The notes beneath the pieces are model-generated. The model was not told where the DNA came from. It ran no database searches and saw only the letters and a list, made by a program, of their open reading frames with translations. Shown here in pieces: positions 14,003 through 25,630 of a stretch of DNA of 64,000 bases; the first letter of the stretch is position 1; every line of letters starts with the position of its first letter. This DNA is from Byssothecium circinans (taxonomy: Eukaryota > Ascomycota > Dothideomycetes > Pleosporales > Massarinaceae): contig ML977051.1 of assembly GCA_010015675.1 (NCBI GenBank), positions 3,325 to 67,324 on the forward strand, given 5' to 3'. The position numbers and the translations under genes were made by a program.

Positions 14003-14462
14003 TGTTACAAGACAGTATATGAGCGCAGCCATGGAAGAACGATACGCTTAGGGAGAGTATCGAATGGTAGGGCGCAGGATAGGGTCAAGGCACTAGTCAC
14101 GTGAATGTGATCCTGCTAAGACTAAAAGATCCCATAGATCCTAGGATTATAGAGAGATCCTGGGAGTAGAAGGAGCAGAGGCTCTAGGTAGGATCAAGGA
14201 CTTAGCGAAGGAATAGAGTAAGTAGTATAAAGACTAAATAGATCTCCTTTATCTTTCTAATTCTAATTCTTCGTAGTTAACTCTCTATAGTTCATCTCTT
14301 ACCTAGATTGATACTTAGTTATTCTATAGTTAGTTATAGAATTAGTTACTTTCGCACGTTTGACCCTTAAACTACTAAAGCATACTACCTAACATATATA
14401 CTATATACTAACCTACCTCCCCTCACCTAGATTAGGACAGGCTAGTATACCCCTTAGTAATA
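14003..14462 (+). repeat. Solo LTR of the element B family inside gag of element A
   Basis: This 460-bp sequence is the reverse orientation of the element B LTRs (TGTTACAAGACAG... to ...CCCTTAGTAATA) with no internal region attached. Identical 5-bp repeats TCTAA flank it (13998-14002, 14463-14467). That is the footprint of insertion followed by LTR-LTR recombination. It keeps more C and G residues than either LTR of element B, so it is the least decayed copy. Element A gag-region sequence continues on both sides. Confidence 0.94.
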
Positions 14463-15351
14463 TCTAATACCTAATTTCCTTTATCTACTAGACCTACTTC
14501 TTCCTATAATGGTCACATATAGTTAAGGAAGTCCGTTAGGGTCTAGGTTAGTTTCTAATAGCATCTCTTTAAGGATTCTATTACACGTTGCTTGCGCTTA
14601 AGGCTAGTTCCTAGCGTATTAAGCATCTTAGTTACTAGGTAGTCCTAAGTAACTATTTATTAAAGATCTAGCTCTATTTATTACTTTTATTCTATTCTCT
14701 AGGACGTCTGTAACTCCTTTAATATATACCTAGTACTAAACTGCGCCTTTTAGTATTCTATAATAAAGTAGAGGGGGTTATTAATAAAATATCCCTTACA
14801 ATCTACGAACTAAAGGTTATAGTCCTATTAGTTCTTTTTTATATATATATAAGGATCCTTAGGGCGTAGTAAGCTATAAGTACTAGATAAAGCTACTACT
14901 CTAGCCTCTATAGGTGGTACTAACTTCTCTTAGATTACTAATAGGTTACCTACTATAAAGCAGTTGCATTAGTCTAGAAGCTTAGCTAGCTTAATATAAT
15001 TAAGCTCCCTCTACTTCTACTACTCTAATTCCTTAAGTTATTCCGCAATTATAGCCTCTTTAGTTAAAACTAGCGTCATTTAGCGTAGTTTAGTGCTACC
15101 TGGTCTACTTACAGGCTAAATCATTCTAGATATTAGAGTTAGGCCCTTCCTAGATAGTCCTTCCCTATTATTAGGTAACTTAGTCTAAGTTAACTAATGT
15201 TCGTCCCACATCTAGGCTTTAAGCTTAGCTTGCTGCTAAGTATAGATGTGGGTAGCAATGCTATCTATTAAGGCTTCACGGTTAGTCCTTTTAGGAGGCA
15301 TGATCCTTTCTTTACTCTCTAGGCTGTCTTACAGGAAGAGGGTGATTCAAA

Positions 15352-15548
15352 TGTTAGGATTAATATAATTAGGCAACGAAGAGAGTTCAGAAGATTAGAT
15401 AGAAACACGTTTATTTAATAATAGCATTTAATAGTTTTTAAGACGAATCGCTACCCCATAGGGGAGTGATTTAGCTAGATATTACATCTATTAGTCACCT
15501 GACCTCCCTTCAGCCCTACTAGGACCTGCAGGGCCTATAGTCATGACA
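15352..15548 (-). repeat. 5' LTR of element A
   Basis: This 197-bp LTR pairs with 96-292 and is followed by the duplication CTATA. It keeps more C/G than its partner (GTCATGACA against GTTATGATA at the outer end). The gag start codon lies about 50 bp inside, at 15301 on the minus strand. Confidence 0.93.
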
Positions 15549-15553
15549 CTATA

Positions 15554-15784
15554 TACTAAAAGTAACCTAGTATTCTCTATACCTATATAGCTTACTAAGC
15601 TATTAGAAATCCTAGAATATTTTTTTATAATCCTTTATATCTATATTATATATATCTGTATGAAAAATTTCAGATTAATAGCTTTTATATTTAAATTGTT
15701 ATTAAGATAATACAGTTTAATTTTCCTTGCCAAGCAAAAGTGGCCGTCTCGGTGGTTTAGCCGTCTTAGTGGTGGAATACGTTA
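15554..15784. repeat. Right piece of repeat module copy 1
   Basis: This stretch continues the module interrupted at 95. Landmarks are CCTATATAGCTTACTAAG, then CTGTAT-AAAATTTCAG, then GCCAAGCAAAAGTGGCCGTC, two copies of a CCGTCT(C/T)(G/A)GTGGT unit, and the end GGAATACGTTA. The same end is seen at 25981 and a variant at 25754. The GC-rich paired units at the very end look like the terminal region of a DNA transposon. No inverted partner is visible in the window, so the class is not proven. Confidence 0.65.
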
Positions 15785-15984
15785 TTATAAAGTTTATCTA
15801 AATATATATTTAGCTAACTATTACTATTAATATAATTTAGCTATTTAAGACTATATTACTAGGCTTCTTAGAACTTATTAATACTTTATTATAGGAAAAC
15901 TAAAATTTATTCTAGAAAGAAAGAGAAACTCTTCTAAATTAGTACTTAGCTAAAAATAAACTATTACTATATACTAACTATTTA

Positions 15985-16490
15985 TGTATCCTAGTAGACT
16001 CTCTTATTCTTACTTACCTTATCTATGAGACGCATAATTAGGTATCCTTAGCTTACTTAAGTACTTAAAAAATGTATTAATTACTAGTCTAGAAATATTA
16101 CTAAAAGAATATATTATCTATATATAAACGTTATATTTAAAACTATATTACATACTAAAGAGCATATTCTTAATAGACCTAAATTACTAGTAAAATATAT
16201 TTACTTTTAATTCTTAAATAACTAATATAGTACCTTTATATAGACTTTAAAGAATTCCTTTATAATAAGGCTAAGTATAATTATATCTTAGTAGATATTA
16301 ACTATCTTTTAAAGTAAGTAGTATCTATTCCTTATTATAAGAATATTAATACCTAATGTTTAACTTAATTATTTATTTAAATAACTTATTAATGTAGCTA
16401 CACCTTTTAGGTAATTATTTCTAATTAAGGACTATAATTTATGCCTAGTTTCTAGTTTAAGTTTTATTAGATTATAAGTATTAAAGTTTA
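15985..16490 (+). pseudogene. Remnant of a gypsy-type integrase
   Basis: Read in one + frame from about 15985, the sequence shows the order of a retroviral-type integrase: an HHCC zinc-binding segment near 16020-16170 (first His kept, the CxxC pair read as Tyr..Tyr), then the segment with the first catalytic Asp, reading YLYIDFKEF, near 16230-16260. A later stretch at about 16400-16460 resembles the family's second catalytic region. Stops are nearly all TAA/TAG replacing Gln codons, as expected from RIP. No LTR pair could be assigned to it, so it is a truncated fragment. It lies on the opposite strand from elements A and B. Confidence 0.6.
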
Positions 16491-16889
16491 TTAGACTTAT
16501 AGTACTAAATAGTTCTCTACTATTCCCTAGCCTCTTCTAGCCTAGCCTTAGCCCTTCTCTTATATAGTCTAGCCTCCTAAGCTTTACTACTATATATATA
16601 ATTACTCCTTTTCTCTCTATACCCTTAGTACTTAGCTGTCTAATAGTTATAAGCCTAGTCTAGCTTTATCTACTTTATTTATTATCTAAACTTAAGCGGT
16701 CCCTATACATACGCCTATATATTTACGCTAACTATTCCTAATAGTTCTAAACTATCCTATATACCTATATACACCCTTATAGCCTTAATTACCCTAATCT
16801 GTAGCCTTTACTAATTCCTATCTAGATAGTTCCTAGATAGTTTATTATTATTCTATACCATTTAAATACTATTATTATACCTTATACTA

Positions 16890-17900
16890 TTTTATCTATA
16901 GCTAGTAGTATTACTACCTTAGACGTAGTACTTACTAGTCGTAGAAATTAAGATAAGTAGTATAATATCTTTAAAGGTAGAGCTATCTTAACTAGAGTAT
17001 AGAATTATCTTAATCTAGAAGATAATAATAAGCTAATACTTAAACTACTTACTAATCTTAGTGCTTCTACTACTATAGCTTTATAGATACTTTAGAAGGA
17101 AAGGAATAAGTGCTACTATATTAATTAATAAAAGGTTAATAGCTTTACTAAGAAACTACTTAATATAGTTTACTCTTAAGTTACTACTTAACTTAATACT
17201 TATCTAATACTTACTAAAAGCTTATAATCTTTTATACTAAATATAACTATAAAATAGCACTCTGTAAATAAGATACCTACGCTAAGTATTAAATAGTTAA
17301 GAAAAAAATACTAAGAAAAGAAAGCTTTAAAGATTAGGTATATAAGTTTTAACTTATAGTTAGTAAGGTATAGGAACTTAAGCTCCTAGAAGTTAAAAGC
17401 TTTACTCCCTAATATAACCATTTAAATATTTATACTACTATCTATAATAACCTTACTACTTCCCTTATCCTTAACTTTTAAAAGTAAGAATATAAATATA
17501 AGGAGAGATAAGAAGCTCTTATATCTATAACTATTATAGTTCCTACTACTATTAACATGGCTAGTAAAGAGATTACTCTATAATATAAGATTATTATACT
17601 ACCTAATTAGCTTCTAATTCTAGATAGCTATATACTTAAGTACCTAGTTTCTAAATTTATTAATTTAGTAGCTATAGTATCTATATATACCTTAGGATAT
17701 ACCTAGTATACTACCTTTCTAATAACCTTTAATAGTAAAGGATCATTATATAATAAAAATAATTTAGTTCCCTCTAATCCTTATACGTAGTCTAAATCCT
17801 ATAAAAGAACTAACTCTAAAGTTAATAAGGATAAAGATAATTCTAGCTAAACTAAAAGACTATACTAAGGTAAGCCCTATCCCTATAGTAATAGTAAGTC
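16890..17900 (+). pseudogene. Remnant of a copia-type gag, related to element C
   Basis: On the + strand, the segment FKGRAI...NYLNLEDNNKLIL, a WKERNKCYYIN segment and the following YS-VTT-LNT run parallel element C gag (minus strand, 25238 downward), which has FKGRAI, LDLEDNDKL, WKEKNKRYHIN and VYSQVAT at the same spacing. This copy has more stops and more A/T than element C, so it is an older or more RIP-exposed relative. No LTRs or pol region could be attached to it. Confidence 0.6.
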
Positions 17901-18422
17901 TTACTAAGTACCTAGTATAAAGCAGTTGTACCAAAGTACTAGAAATCAAAAGGTTATTATTTTTGACTTGTTATAGTAAAATAACTAGTCAACCAATTTA
18001 TACCAAATTTTAATATGTTATAGAGAAAAGCCTAAACTATAACATAAAAATATCTTAGCTTATTATATAAGCTATTAAGCTTACTATTTTACAGATATCT
18101 CTACTTTCTTCTTAGAAGGGAGATAATATATACTAAATAAAGCTATATATAAGTTTAAAGTAAGTAAATACCTATAAAACTAAAAGATCTAGCCTAGTAA
18201 GTATAGATTTTTAGGGTTCTAACACTGCCTTATAATATAGCTTATATAAGCTATCTTTTTATAGCTAACTATTTATATTACTACTATATATATATATAAA
18301 GTTTATTAAAAGAAAAGAAGTAAGAATATCTAGCTAGATAAAATATTTAATTATAGTTTTCTAATTTTAGGAATCTCTACCCTCCCTACGCTAATTCTCT
18401 AATAGGTCTAGGCTGCACGCTA

Positions 18423-18621
18423 TAATTTTAGTACTAATAGGTGTATTATATATATATAAACTAGCTCTAAAGTTATTATAGTTTATTTAGCTTATCTATT
18501 AGGTGTTGTAGGGTATAGAGCTTAAGCAACCTAATATTCTCTATACTTATATAGCTTACTAAGATATTAGAAATTATAGAATATTTTTTATAACCTTTTA
18601 GATCTATATTATATATAGCTG
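18423..18621. repeat. Left piece of repeat module copy 2, split by element C
   Basis: It matches 1-95 at its left end, then carries the shared CTATATAGCTTACTAAG and TATTAGAAAT-TAGAATATTTTTTATAA landmarks. It is cut at 18621 by element C after AGCTG. The module resumes at 25631 following the repeated AGCTG. Confidence 0.65.
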
Positions 18622-18779
18622 TGTTAGACAGCAGAGCACTAAGAGCATGGAGAGAAAAAGGATCAATTATGTGTTAAGCAAAGATGCTTAGGAGATAGGA
18701 CTATATTAGAAAGGACTAAGGCTAGGCTAGATAAGGCTAGTGAACAGTGTAGAACTGTTTAGTACTATTTAGTCTAATA
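18622..18779 (-). repeat. 3' LTR of element C
   Basis: It is 158 bp, the same length as 25468-25625. About 25 positions differ, all transitions, and in all but one this copy has the T or A. No CpG remains here, whereas the partner LTR has seven. Confidence 0.93.
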
Positions 18780-21700
18780 CACCCCCTTAGCTTAGCTAGA
18801 TAGCTGGTAAGATGAAAGAACGGTTAAGAACTATTAGTATAGGACACCCTCCACCCCCTTAGCATGTTAAGGAGAGTGAGACAGGAAGAGAAAGAAGTAG
18901 GATATAGATATAAGACAACTCTAGCAAAACACTAAACCTAGTAGGAAAGTGGTGAAAGAAGGAATCTCTAAAGGCTAGCAGGTTCTTATATAGCTGCGCA
19001 GCAAGTGGACTAAATAGAGAGGACTCAGCAATCACCTTAAACCTAGAATAGGAAAATGATAAGGTGTATCTAATATAGGAGGATAGAAATAGGAACAGTT
19101 TAGAACTATTTAGAATAGTTTAGAATAGTACTATAAGCTCTACCCCCTAAGCTTTAGAAGCCTTAGGTGCAAAGCTTACCCTATTGTGTAGTAAGAATGC
19201 TCTTAGTACTTAGTTTAGATTACTTACTTAATACTAAAGTGATATGGGATAGTTCTTGAACAGTAGTGAACCATAAGGAACTATATAAGTATAGTGAGAT
19301 TGGAATGTCTAGAATGAACTATTTAGAGATAGTAGAGAACTATATAAGGATGGTAAGATAGCCTAGATTAATCATGTGATTAGATGGTAGATAGATAGGA
19401 ACCATTTAAGAATAGTAGAGAACTGTTATCTAGAGAGTAATTAGATTAATTAGGATGTGAATAGCAACCGTCTTAGGGTAGTTAGGAACTGTTATATTAA
19501 GAATAGACGGTTAATCACTATCACTAATAGTATAGAACTGTTATAGCTAGTTTAAAACTAAGGATTAGGATTAGATTAGGGAGTCCATAGTAGGTTAACT
19601 GCATACAGACTAAAAGGAACTGCGGAAGTCTAGCTATAGCTAGGGCGCTGCATTGAAACTTTAGAGGATCTATAGTAGGTTAACTATATCAGATCAGATT
19701 AAAACTGCGGAAGTCTAGCTATAGCTAGGGCGCTGCATTGAAACTTTAGAGGATCTATAGTTAGTTAACTATATTAGATTAGGAAGAGAGTCCACTAGTA
19801 GTGTACTGCAGAGACTTCTTTTAATAATAGTACTATAACTAGACGGCAGACTTAGCGTTTACCTTAAAATATAGTAACTCTGATTAGTCATCATAGGGTT
19901 AGATAGCTAGTCTAACCTATCGCGAAGTTAGTTTATATACGCTAGTACTTTAAGGAACGTCTTTACTAGAAGTTAAACTAATATATTCTATTTAAGAGGA
20001 CTTTCTAAGCTACACCATTTGCTACCAGCTATATAGATACAGTAGAAATGAGGAGAATAGCTTAGTTGCTAATAGCTATATAGACCTAGTAGAAAAGAGA
20101 GAGGTAGCTATAAGCTAGACTAGAATAAAAGGAAGCCTATAGTAGATTAACTGCATACAGACTAAACTAGACTAGTTGATAGTGATGAACTGTATAGGAA
20201 CTATTAGGATTATAAATAGCAACCGTATTTAGAATGGTCAGGAACTGTTCTAGGAAGTAATAGGTTATTAGGAAGGTTAAGATAAGACTAGTTCTTAGAT
20301 ATATAATGGGACGTTAGATAGGTTAAGGCCTTTTACCTAGTTATTATGCTTTTGACAGGTGAGTAGCTTTGTAAAGCTATTAGCTAGTTGTGCTTTAGTT
20401 TCTATATAGAGTAGATAGATTACACCATCTTGCGTTGCTTAATAGAGCTAGTGATGATAGATATTAACATAGTAGAGGGTTATCTTAAGCTAGGGTACTT
20501 CTTTAGTAAGAAGGCTTAACGTTTACTAATTATCATAAAGCAGGATTTGCTTATGTTAGAAGTGTAGACCTAGGTCTTTAAGAAGGCGCTACCACTAAAT
20601 CAGCTAGGTTGCTCTAGATAAGGCCGCAATAAGCTTAGCTTCAGTGGTTAACTTTATAACGTAGCGTTAGAGAGTAGAGTTCTAATTAATTAGTCCGCTA
20701 AAGAATATAAAGACCTAGCCTTGTGTAGACCTATAAGTCTCTTTGTAATCAGTATAAGACGCATTAGTAGCTAGGAAGAAATTGACTTCTTCCTAATCTA
20801 TGAACTGGTTGACTACAGTATCATTATTTACAGAGTAATAGATTGATTTGTCTTACGTGTAGAAGAGATAGGTAAGGCATTAGTAAGCTATAGCAAGGTA
20901 ACAATTAGAAGGATTAGTAAGGAACTTAGCTAGCTTTAAGTAAGCTTTAGAGACGTCTAGTTGAGTAGCACTTGCAGCATATCTAATAGAGCTAATAATT
21001 TAAGTATAACGCTCTGTGTTATATAGATTCTTATTGCCTATTAAGGATACTAGGGCTTTAGAAGGGAGAGGAGTAGGAGGACACTTAGACTACGGCTTTA
21101 GTACTATATATTTATGAAAGATAGTATTAAGGAAAACCTTCTATAAGAGCTAGAGGTTACCATCTTCATGGTTTTGATACACAGTAACACCGCAGAACGT
21201 TTAGTAGTTTTAGTCTTTAAGGTTAGTAATCTTATAGTGTAGTGTAAGCTTCTTTTTAAAATTATTAAGAGTAGAAGAGTACCCAGGTTTTGCCATAGTA
21301 ATAATATTATTAACGTAGAAGAAGATAATAACCTTATTATTAGTCTAAAGGCAGCTAGCGTCAAGGATTAGATAGAAACTAAGAGCTTAAAGGGTTGCTA
21401 TAAAGTCATTATACTAGAGAAGTGGTGATATTTTAAGGCTATAGAGGGCGCGTTAAAGTTCCTATATTTGATTAGGATTGGAGAAGCCTTTAGGTTGCTA
21501 TATGTATATAGGCTTTAGAAGTAATGCGTTAGTAAAAGCGTTAACAACGTCATATTATTAGATTTTAAGGTTGAAATAAGCAGTAATAGCCATAAGTGCT
21601 TAGAAGATCTAGATAGCAAGAGTCATGGCTTAGGTATCTTTGGCTATTATCTAGAGATTACCTCTAATATAGATGCGTGCTTTAAACTTAATCAACTAGT

Positions 21701-24698
21701 TACCATTAAACTTATATATAAACACCCACATAAGTAGAAGGATCTAGGTCTAAGTAGAGTTAATATTACTAAGGGAGATCTCTTAGAAGGTTTCTTTACG
21801 TGTAATAGTATTAAGTTTAGCTTAATAGGCTGCTATGAAACTAGAGCAGAGATAGATTAGTAGTTTAGTAACCTTAGACTAAAAGCGTAGTAGAGGTAGA
21901 AGTTAGGATTTATATATTCTCTCTTTCTAGGTAAGAGAAGTAGAAATAAGTGTAGTCTAGTAAGCCACAAGTGCGTCTAGTACATAAGTGTGAGTTTAGT
22001 AATTAAATACATTCTCTACTTATAGGTGCTTATTAGTAGTGTACTTACGCTTCCATTAATTTAGGAGTTAGATTGCGTTTAAAGATGTAGCTAGAGTATT
22101 ACGTAATAGTGGAGAACTATTCCATAATAGAGTAGAACTATTAAGTCTAGATAGGGGGCCTATAGACTCTAGAGTTAGATAAGGATTAGGATTAGGTTGA
22201 TTAGAAGTGCAGGACGCAGCTGAAGCTAGGATTACTTTAGTTAATAGAATAGTAATAGACTAGGTATTAGTTATAGTACTATTAAATTTAGGTTTACTTT
22301 CTTCTTTAGGGACTAAAGATGCATCACTATTTAGAGGATTAATTAGGTTATTAAGTTTAATCATCTGCACTACGTCTTTTAATGCTATTCCCCTTAGCAT
22401 CTTACCATCGTAAGAGCTGTAGAAGAACGATTCATTAAATGTAACATTACGCGTATGAATGACCTTGCCTTAATAGCTAAATAAGTTTACTCTAGGTAGC
22501 CATACTTAATAGATGTTTCTAGAGTCAACACCAACGAGGTAGCCAATGAGTGCTTAAGGGGAGAGCTTGTCTTTGCGCTTAATATGCTTGCGGAGAGCGT
22601 ACACACGGTAACTATACATATAGAGATAGGAGAGAGAAGGGAGCCGTTAATATGCAACTGTAAAAGGATTTTTTTAATTAAGAGCTTTGACTAGTGTCTA
22701 ATTAAATACATACCTAGCGTATAAGTATATCTCTCTAATAAGGTAAAGAGGAAGACCTAAAGTAGTTCTAAGTAAATAGGTACGTTTGATAAGAGACTTA
22801 CCTAAGCGTTTAGCGTGGCCTAACTAAGCTAGAGTATTAGGTAACTAAAGCTATAGTTATATTCCCTCTAATACTACGTAGGATACTAAGGAGTCATCTA
22901 AAGCTTAAAAGCTATATCCCTATTCACTATTAAGATAGAGACATTATGGTGCCGTATTAAACTAGCACTTAATAAGGGCATTAAGATCTTAAAAGGCTTT
23001 TAGAAGGTAATCTTGCCATCATTTCTTAATAATAAAAATAAAGTTAAACTTAGAGAAGAGATTATATGTATAAAACACATAGCGTTCCCCTGTAAAGGTG
23101 TTAACGTCCAGCTTAATAATATTAATAGCAATGGAGTTAAAAGGCTTAAGTAGAGGTTGCTTGCGTTTACTTCTCTAGGATACTTGCTCTATTGCTTTAT
23201 TAGCACTGCATTAGGGACAGTCCTTTGTAGCTAGGGGAGGAGAAGTAATCTGAATACTAGTAAAAGCTATAGTAAGGTATTCTAGTGGTTCCGGACCTAG
23301 ATGCCTAAGAAGGATATAAGCTTTAAGGCTAGTAAGAACTTAGGGTTTGCGCGGAGCTATAGACTTGCGTAGGCGCTGGCGGGTAGTTATAGTATAGTGC
23401 TAAGCCACTAGTAGAGTTTAAGATAGAAGTATTAGGATAGAATAGTTCTAATCCATTAAGAATAGTTCTTAACTATGCTAAACTATTCCTAAGGAATTAG
23501 TAACTAGAGATTTCTAAGTAACTAGGAGATAATAGCCTCTATTCTAGATTACTTTATACTACACTAGATTAGACTTTTAGTCTAACCTGTATAGCACTAA
23601 GTATCTAGAGTTAAAGTGAATACTACCACCTCTAAGCTAGGAAAAGGAAACTAGTAACGTAATAAAGTTCAGAATAAACGCAACGTTTAGTAGGATAAAG
23701 GGCTAAGGGCTAGATAGGGTTAATAGGATAACTTTACACTTTCCCTAAGTAACTATAGGTAATATACTGTCTCTACTACTAATGAACTTATTATAGGCAG
23801 AACGTTCCTATATGAATTTAAGTGGGTTATTATAGACGTGCACATTAGAGCTATAATTAAGAGTCTAGGAGTAAGCTAGTGGGAAGGGAGGATGCTTCTA
23901 GGTAATTCTAAGAGTGGTGTAGCTAGTGGTGACTAGCCCTATTAGGCGCCCTTTAGTGTCTGAAGCTTAGTCTCTAGCATTAAGATAGGATTAATCTAAT
24001 TAGCTTTAGGATGCCTAGGCTTGGAAAGCAGAGTTTTCACGGGCTTTTCTCTAGATATTATTAAGAATGTCCTTCTGTTTATTCTATTAGTTGGTTTTTC
24101 CTTCCTGTAGCCACAGGCGGAGATTAGATTAACACACTTTGTTAACTTTGAAGCCCTTAGGGCGGTTAGTTAGAATAATGTAAGGATAGTTTCTCTAGTA
24201 GCTACCGTGAGACTCACCATTACTATAGGGATAGGGCTTGCCTTAGTGCGGTCTCTTAGTTTGGCTAGAAACATCTTTATCCTTATCTACTTTTAAGTTA
24301 GTTCTTTTATAGGATTTAGACCGCGCATAAGGATTAGGGGGAACTGAACTGTTTCCATTATATAGGGATCCTTTACCATTAAAGGTTATTGGAAAGATAG
24401 TGTGCTAGGTGCGTCCTAAGGTACGTACGGACACTATAGCTGCTGAATTAGTGAATTCAGAAACTAGGTACTTAAGTGTATAGCTGTCTGGAATTGGAAG
24501 CTAATTAGGTGGTATAGTTACCTTACGTTATAGAGTAATCTCTTTACTAGCCACGTTAATAGTAGCAGGAACTATAATAGTTATGGATGTAAGAGCTTCC
24601 TATCTTTCCTTGTATTCACGTTCTTGCTTTTAAAGGTCGAGGACGAGGGAAGTAGCGAGGTTGTTATGGATCGTGGCGCAAACGTTTAAGAGGTCGTA

Positions 24699-25238
24699 CT
24701 AGGGATTAAAGGCTTTGACTTCTGAGAGATCAAGTTCCTTCGCCTTGCTAACAACAAGTTGAAACTCATGCGCCCAGTCTTCAAAGCCTTCTTTCCCTGG
24801 TGTCTTCTTCTTGATTGCCTGATACTTAGCGCGTGTATCTTGTTCGCGGAGTGCCATTTCACAGTTATATTTAGCGTGGAGGATAGAGAGCTTCTCCAAG
24901 AGAGTTAGAAAGGTGTTGAGCTAAGTAGCAACTTGAGAGTAAACCGTATAGAGTAGTTTCTCAGCAAGGCTGTTAACCTTTTGTTGATTGATGTGGTAAC
25001 GCTTGTTCTTTTCCTTCCAAAGTGTCTATACAGCTGAAGTTGCTGAGGCAGTAAGGTCGGCAGGTGGTGCGAGGACTAGCTTATCATTATCCTCTAGATC
25101 GAGGTACTTCCATACTCTAGCTGAGATAGCTCTGCCTTTGAAGACGTTGTACCACTCGTCCTAGTTCCTAGGGCCAGTAAGCACTACGTCCGAGGCAGCA
25201 ACACCTGCAGCTGTAGAAGAAGTAGCGCGAGGAGGCAT
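24699..25238 (-). pseudogene. gag of element C, N-terminal part with premature stops
   Basis: The frame starts at ATG 25238 (MPPRATSS...). It carries the copia gag-like features WYNVFKGRAI, a WKEKNKRYHIN segment and a helical stretch with LEKLSILHAKYNCEMALREQ. Four stops interrupt it: a TGG-to-TAG type change after PRN, two CAG-to-TAG type changes (after TSAV and VAT), and one after KAFNP. The last 67 codons (24899-24699) are open. Gag would package element RNA in virus-like particles. Codon use and base composition here are near host-like, unlike the rest of the element. Confidence 0.7.
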
Positions 25239-25453
25239 AATGACAGTGTTGAATGGTGTAGAACAGTAATGAACTGTCTAGGAACCATCAGGATCGGGTT
25301 TATATAGGCTGCGGATTAGGACGATCGAGGGTGCGATGGTGTACGTGGGTGTATAGGACGGTTCAGAACCGTTAGGAACAGTTGGCGCGACTGTGTAGGC
25401 GTGGGTATAGGGACCACTTGCGTTTGGATAGCAGATAGAGTAGATAAAGCTAG

Positions 25454-25467
25454 ACCGGGCTCATAAC
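25454..25467 (-). promoter_or_regulatory. Primer-binding site of element C (initiator-Met half-tRNA)
   Basis: The 14 bases ACCGGGCTCATAAC directly abut the 5' LTR (which starts at 25468). On the + strand they read like the anticodon stem-loop of a eukaryotic initiator-Met tRNA, with anticodon CAT inside GGGCTCATAAC. On the minus-strand element RNA this is the complementary primer site. Known copia-group elements prime from an internal fragment of this tRNA rather than its 3' CCA end. The match is by eye. Confidence 0.75.
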
Positions 25468-25625
25468 TGTTGGACAGCAGAGCACTGAGAGCATGGAGAG
25501 AAAAAGGATTAATTGTGTGTCGAGCGAAGATGCTCAGGAGACAGGACTATATCGGAAAGGACCGAGGCTAGGCCGGATGAGGCTGGTGAACAGTGCGGAA
25601 CTGTTCGGTACTGTTCAGTCCAACA
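25468..25625 (-). repeat. 5' LTR of element C (well preserved)
   Basis: This 158-bp LTR begins TGTTGGACAG and ends CAGTCCAACA on the + strand, giving a terminal inverted repeat TGTTGGAC/GTCCAACA. It keeps seven CpG sites and near-host base composition. The duplication AGCTG follows. Confidence 0.94.
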
Positions 25626-25630
25626 AGCTG

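Larger units (their letters stand above)
96..15548 (-). mobile_element. Chromodomain Ty3/gypsy retrotransposon A (RIP-mutated, interrupted twice)
   Basis: Two 197-bp LTRs (96-292 and 15352-15548) align end to end, begin TGTTAGGATT and end ATGA(C/T)A on the + strand, and are flanked by the exact duplication CTATA (91-95, 15549-15553). The element reads on the minus strand. The gag ATG is at 15301. A CCHC knuckle remnant lies near 13690, with two Cys codons now Tyr. The reverse transcriptase box at 12423-12434 reads YFNN instead of YxDD. An RNase H-like segment lies near 11.9 kb and a chromodomain at 9915-10070. A purine tract (AAGAAGGGGGATAA on the minus strand) abuts the left LTR, as expected for the 3' end. 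Without element B and the solo LTR it is about 7.67 kb, long for its class, with about 2.3 kb between the chromodomain and the 3' LTR. Stops are mostly TAG/TAA at former Gln/Trp codons, as RIP produces. Confidence 0.93.
18622..25625 (-). mobile_element. Ty1/copia retrotransposon C (RIP-mutated)
   Basis: Two 158-bp LTRs (18622-18779, 25468-25625) are flanked by exact duplications AGCTG (18617-18621, 25626-25630). It reads on the minus strand. Gag begins at ATG 25238, with an uninterrupted stretch at 24899-24699. Pre-integrase/integrase sequence lies near 23.2-22.0 kb. A copia-type reverse transcriptase box at 21306-21317 reads YVNN where the family has YVDD. RNase H-like sequence lies further left, and a purine tract (AAGGGGGTG on the minus strand) abuts the left LTR. 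Integrase before RT, as the positions suggest, is the copia order. The primer site next to the right LTR is complementary to an initiator-Met tRNA anticodon arm. The left 6 kb is heavily mutated; the right 1 kb is much better preserved. Confidence 0.92.

Noticed and set aside
21104..21364. 86-codon minus-strand frame in element C
   Set aside because: It overlaps the reverse transcriptase region but in a different frame from the one containing the YVNN active-site box, so it is not a separate gene.
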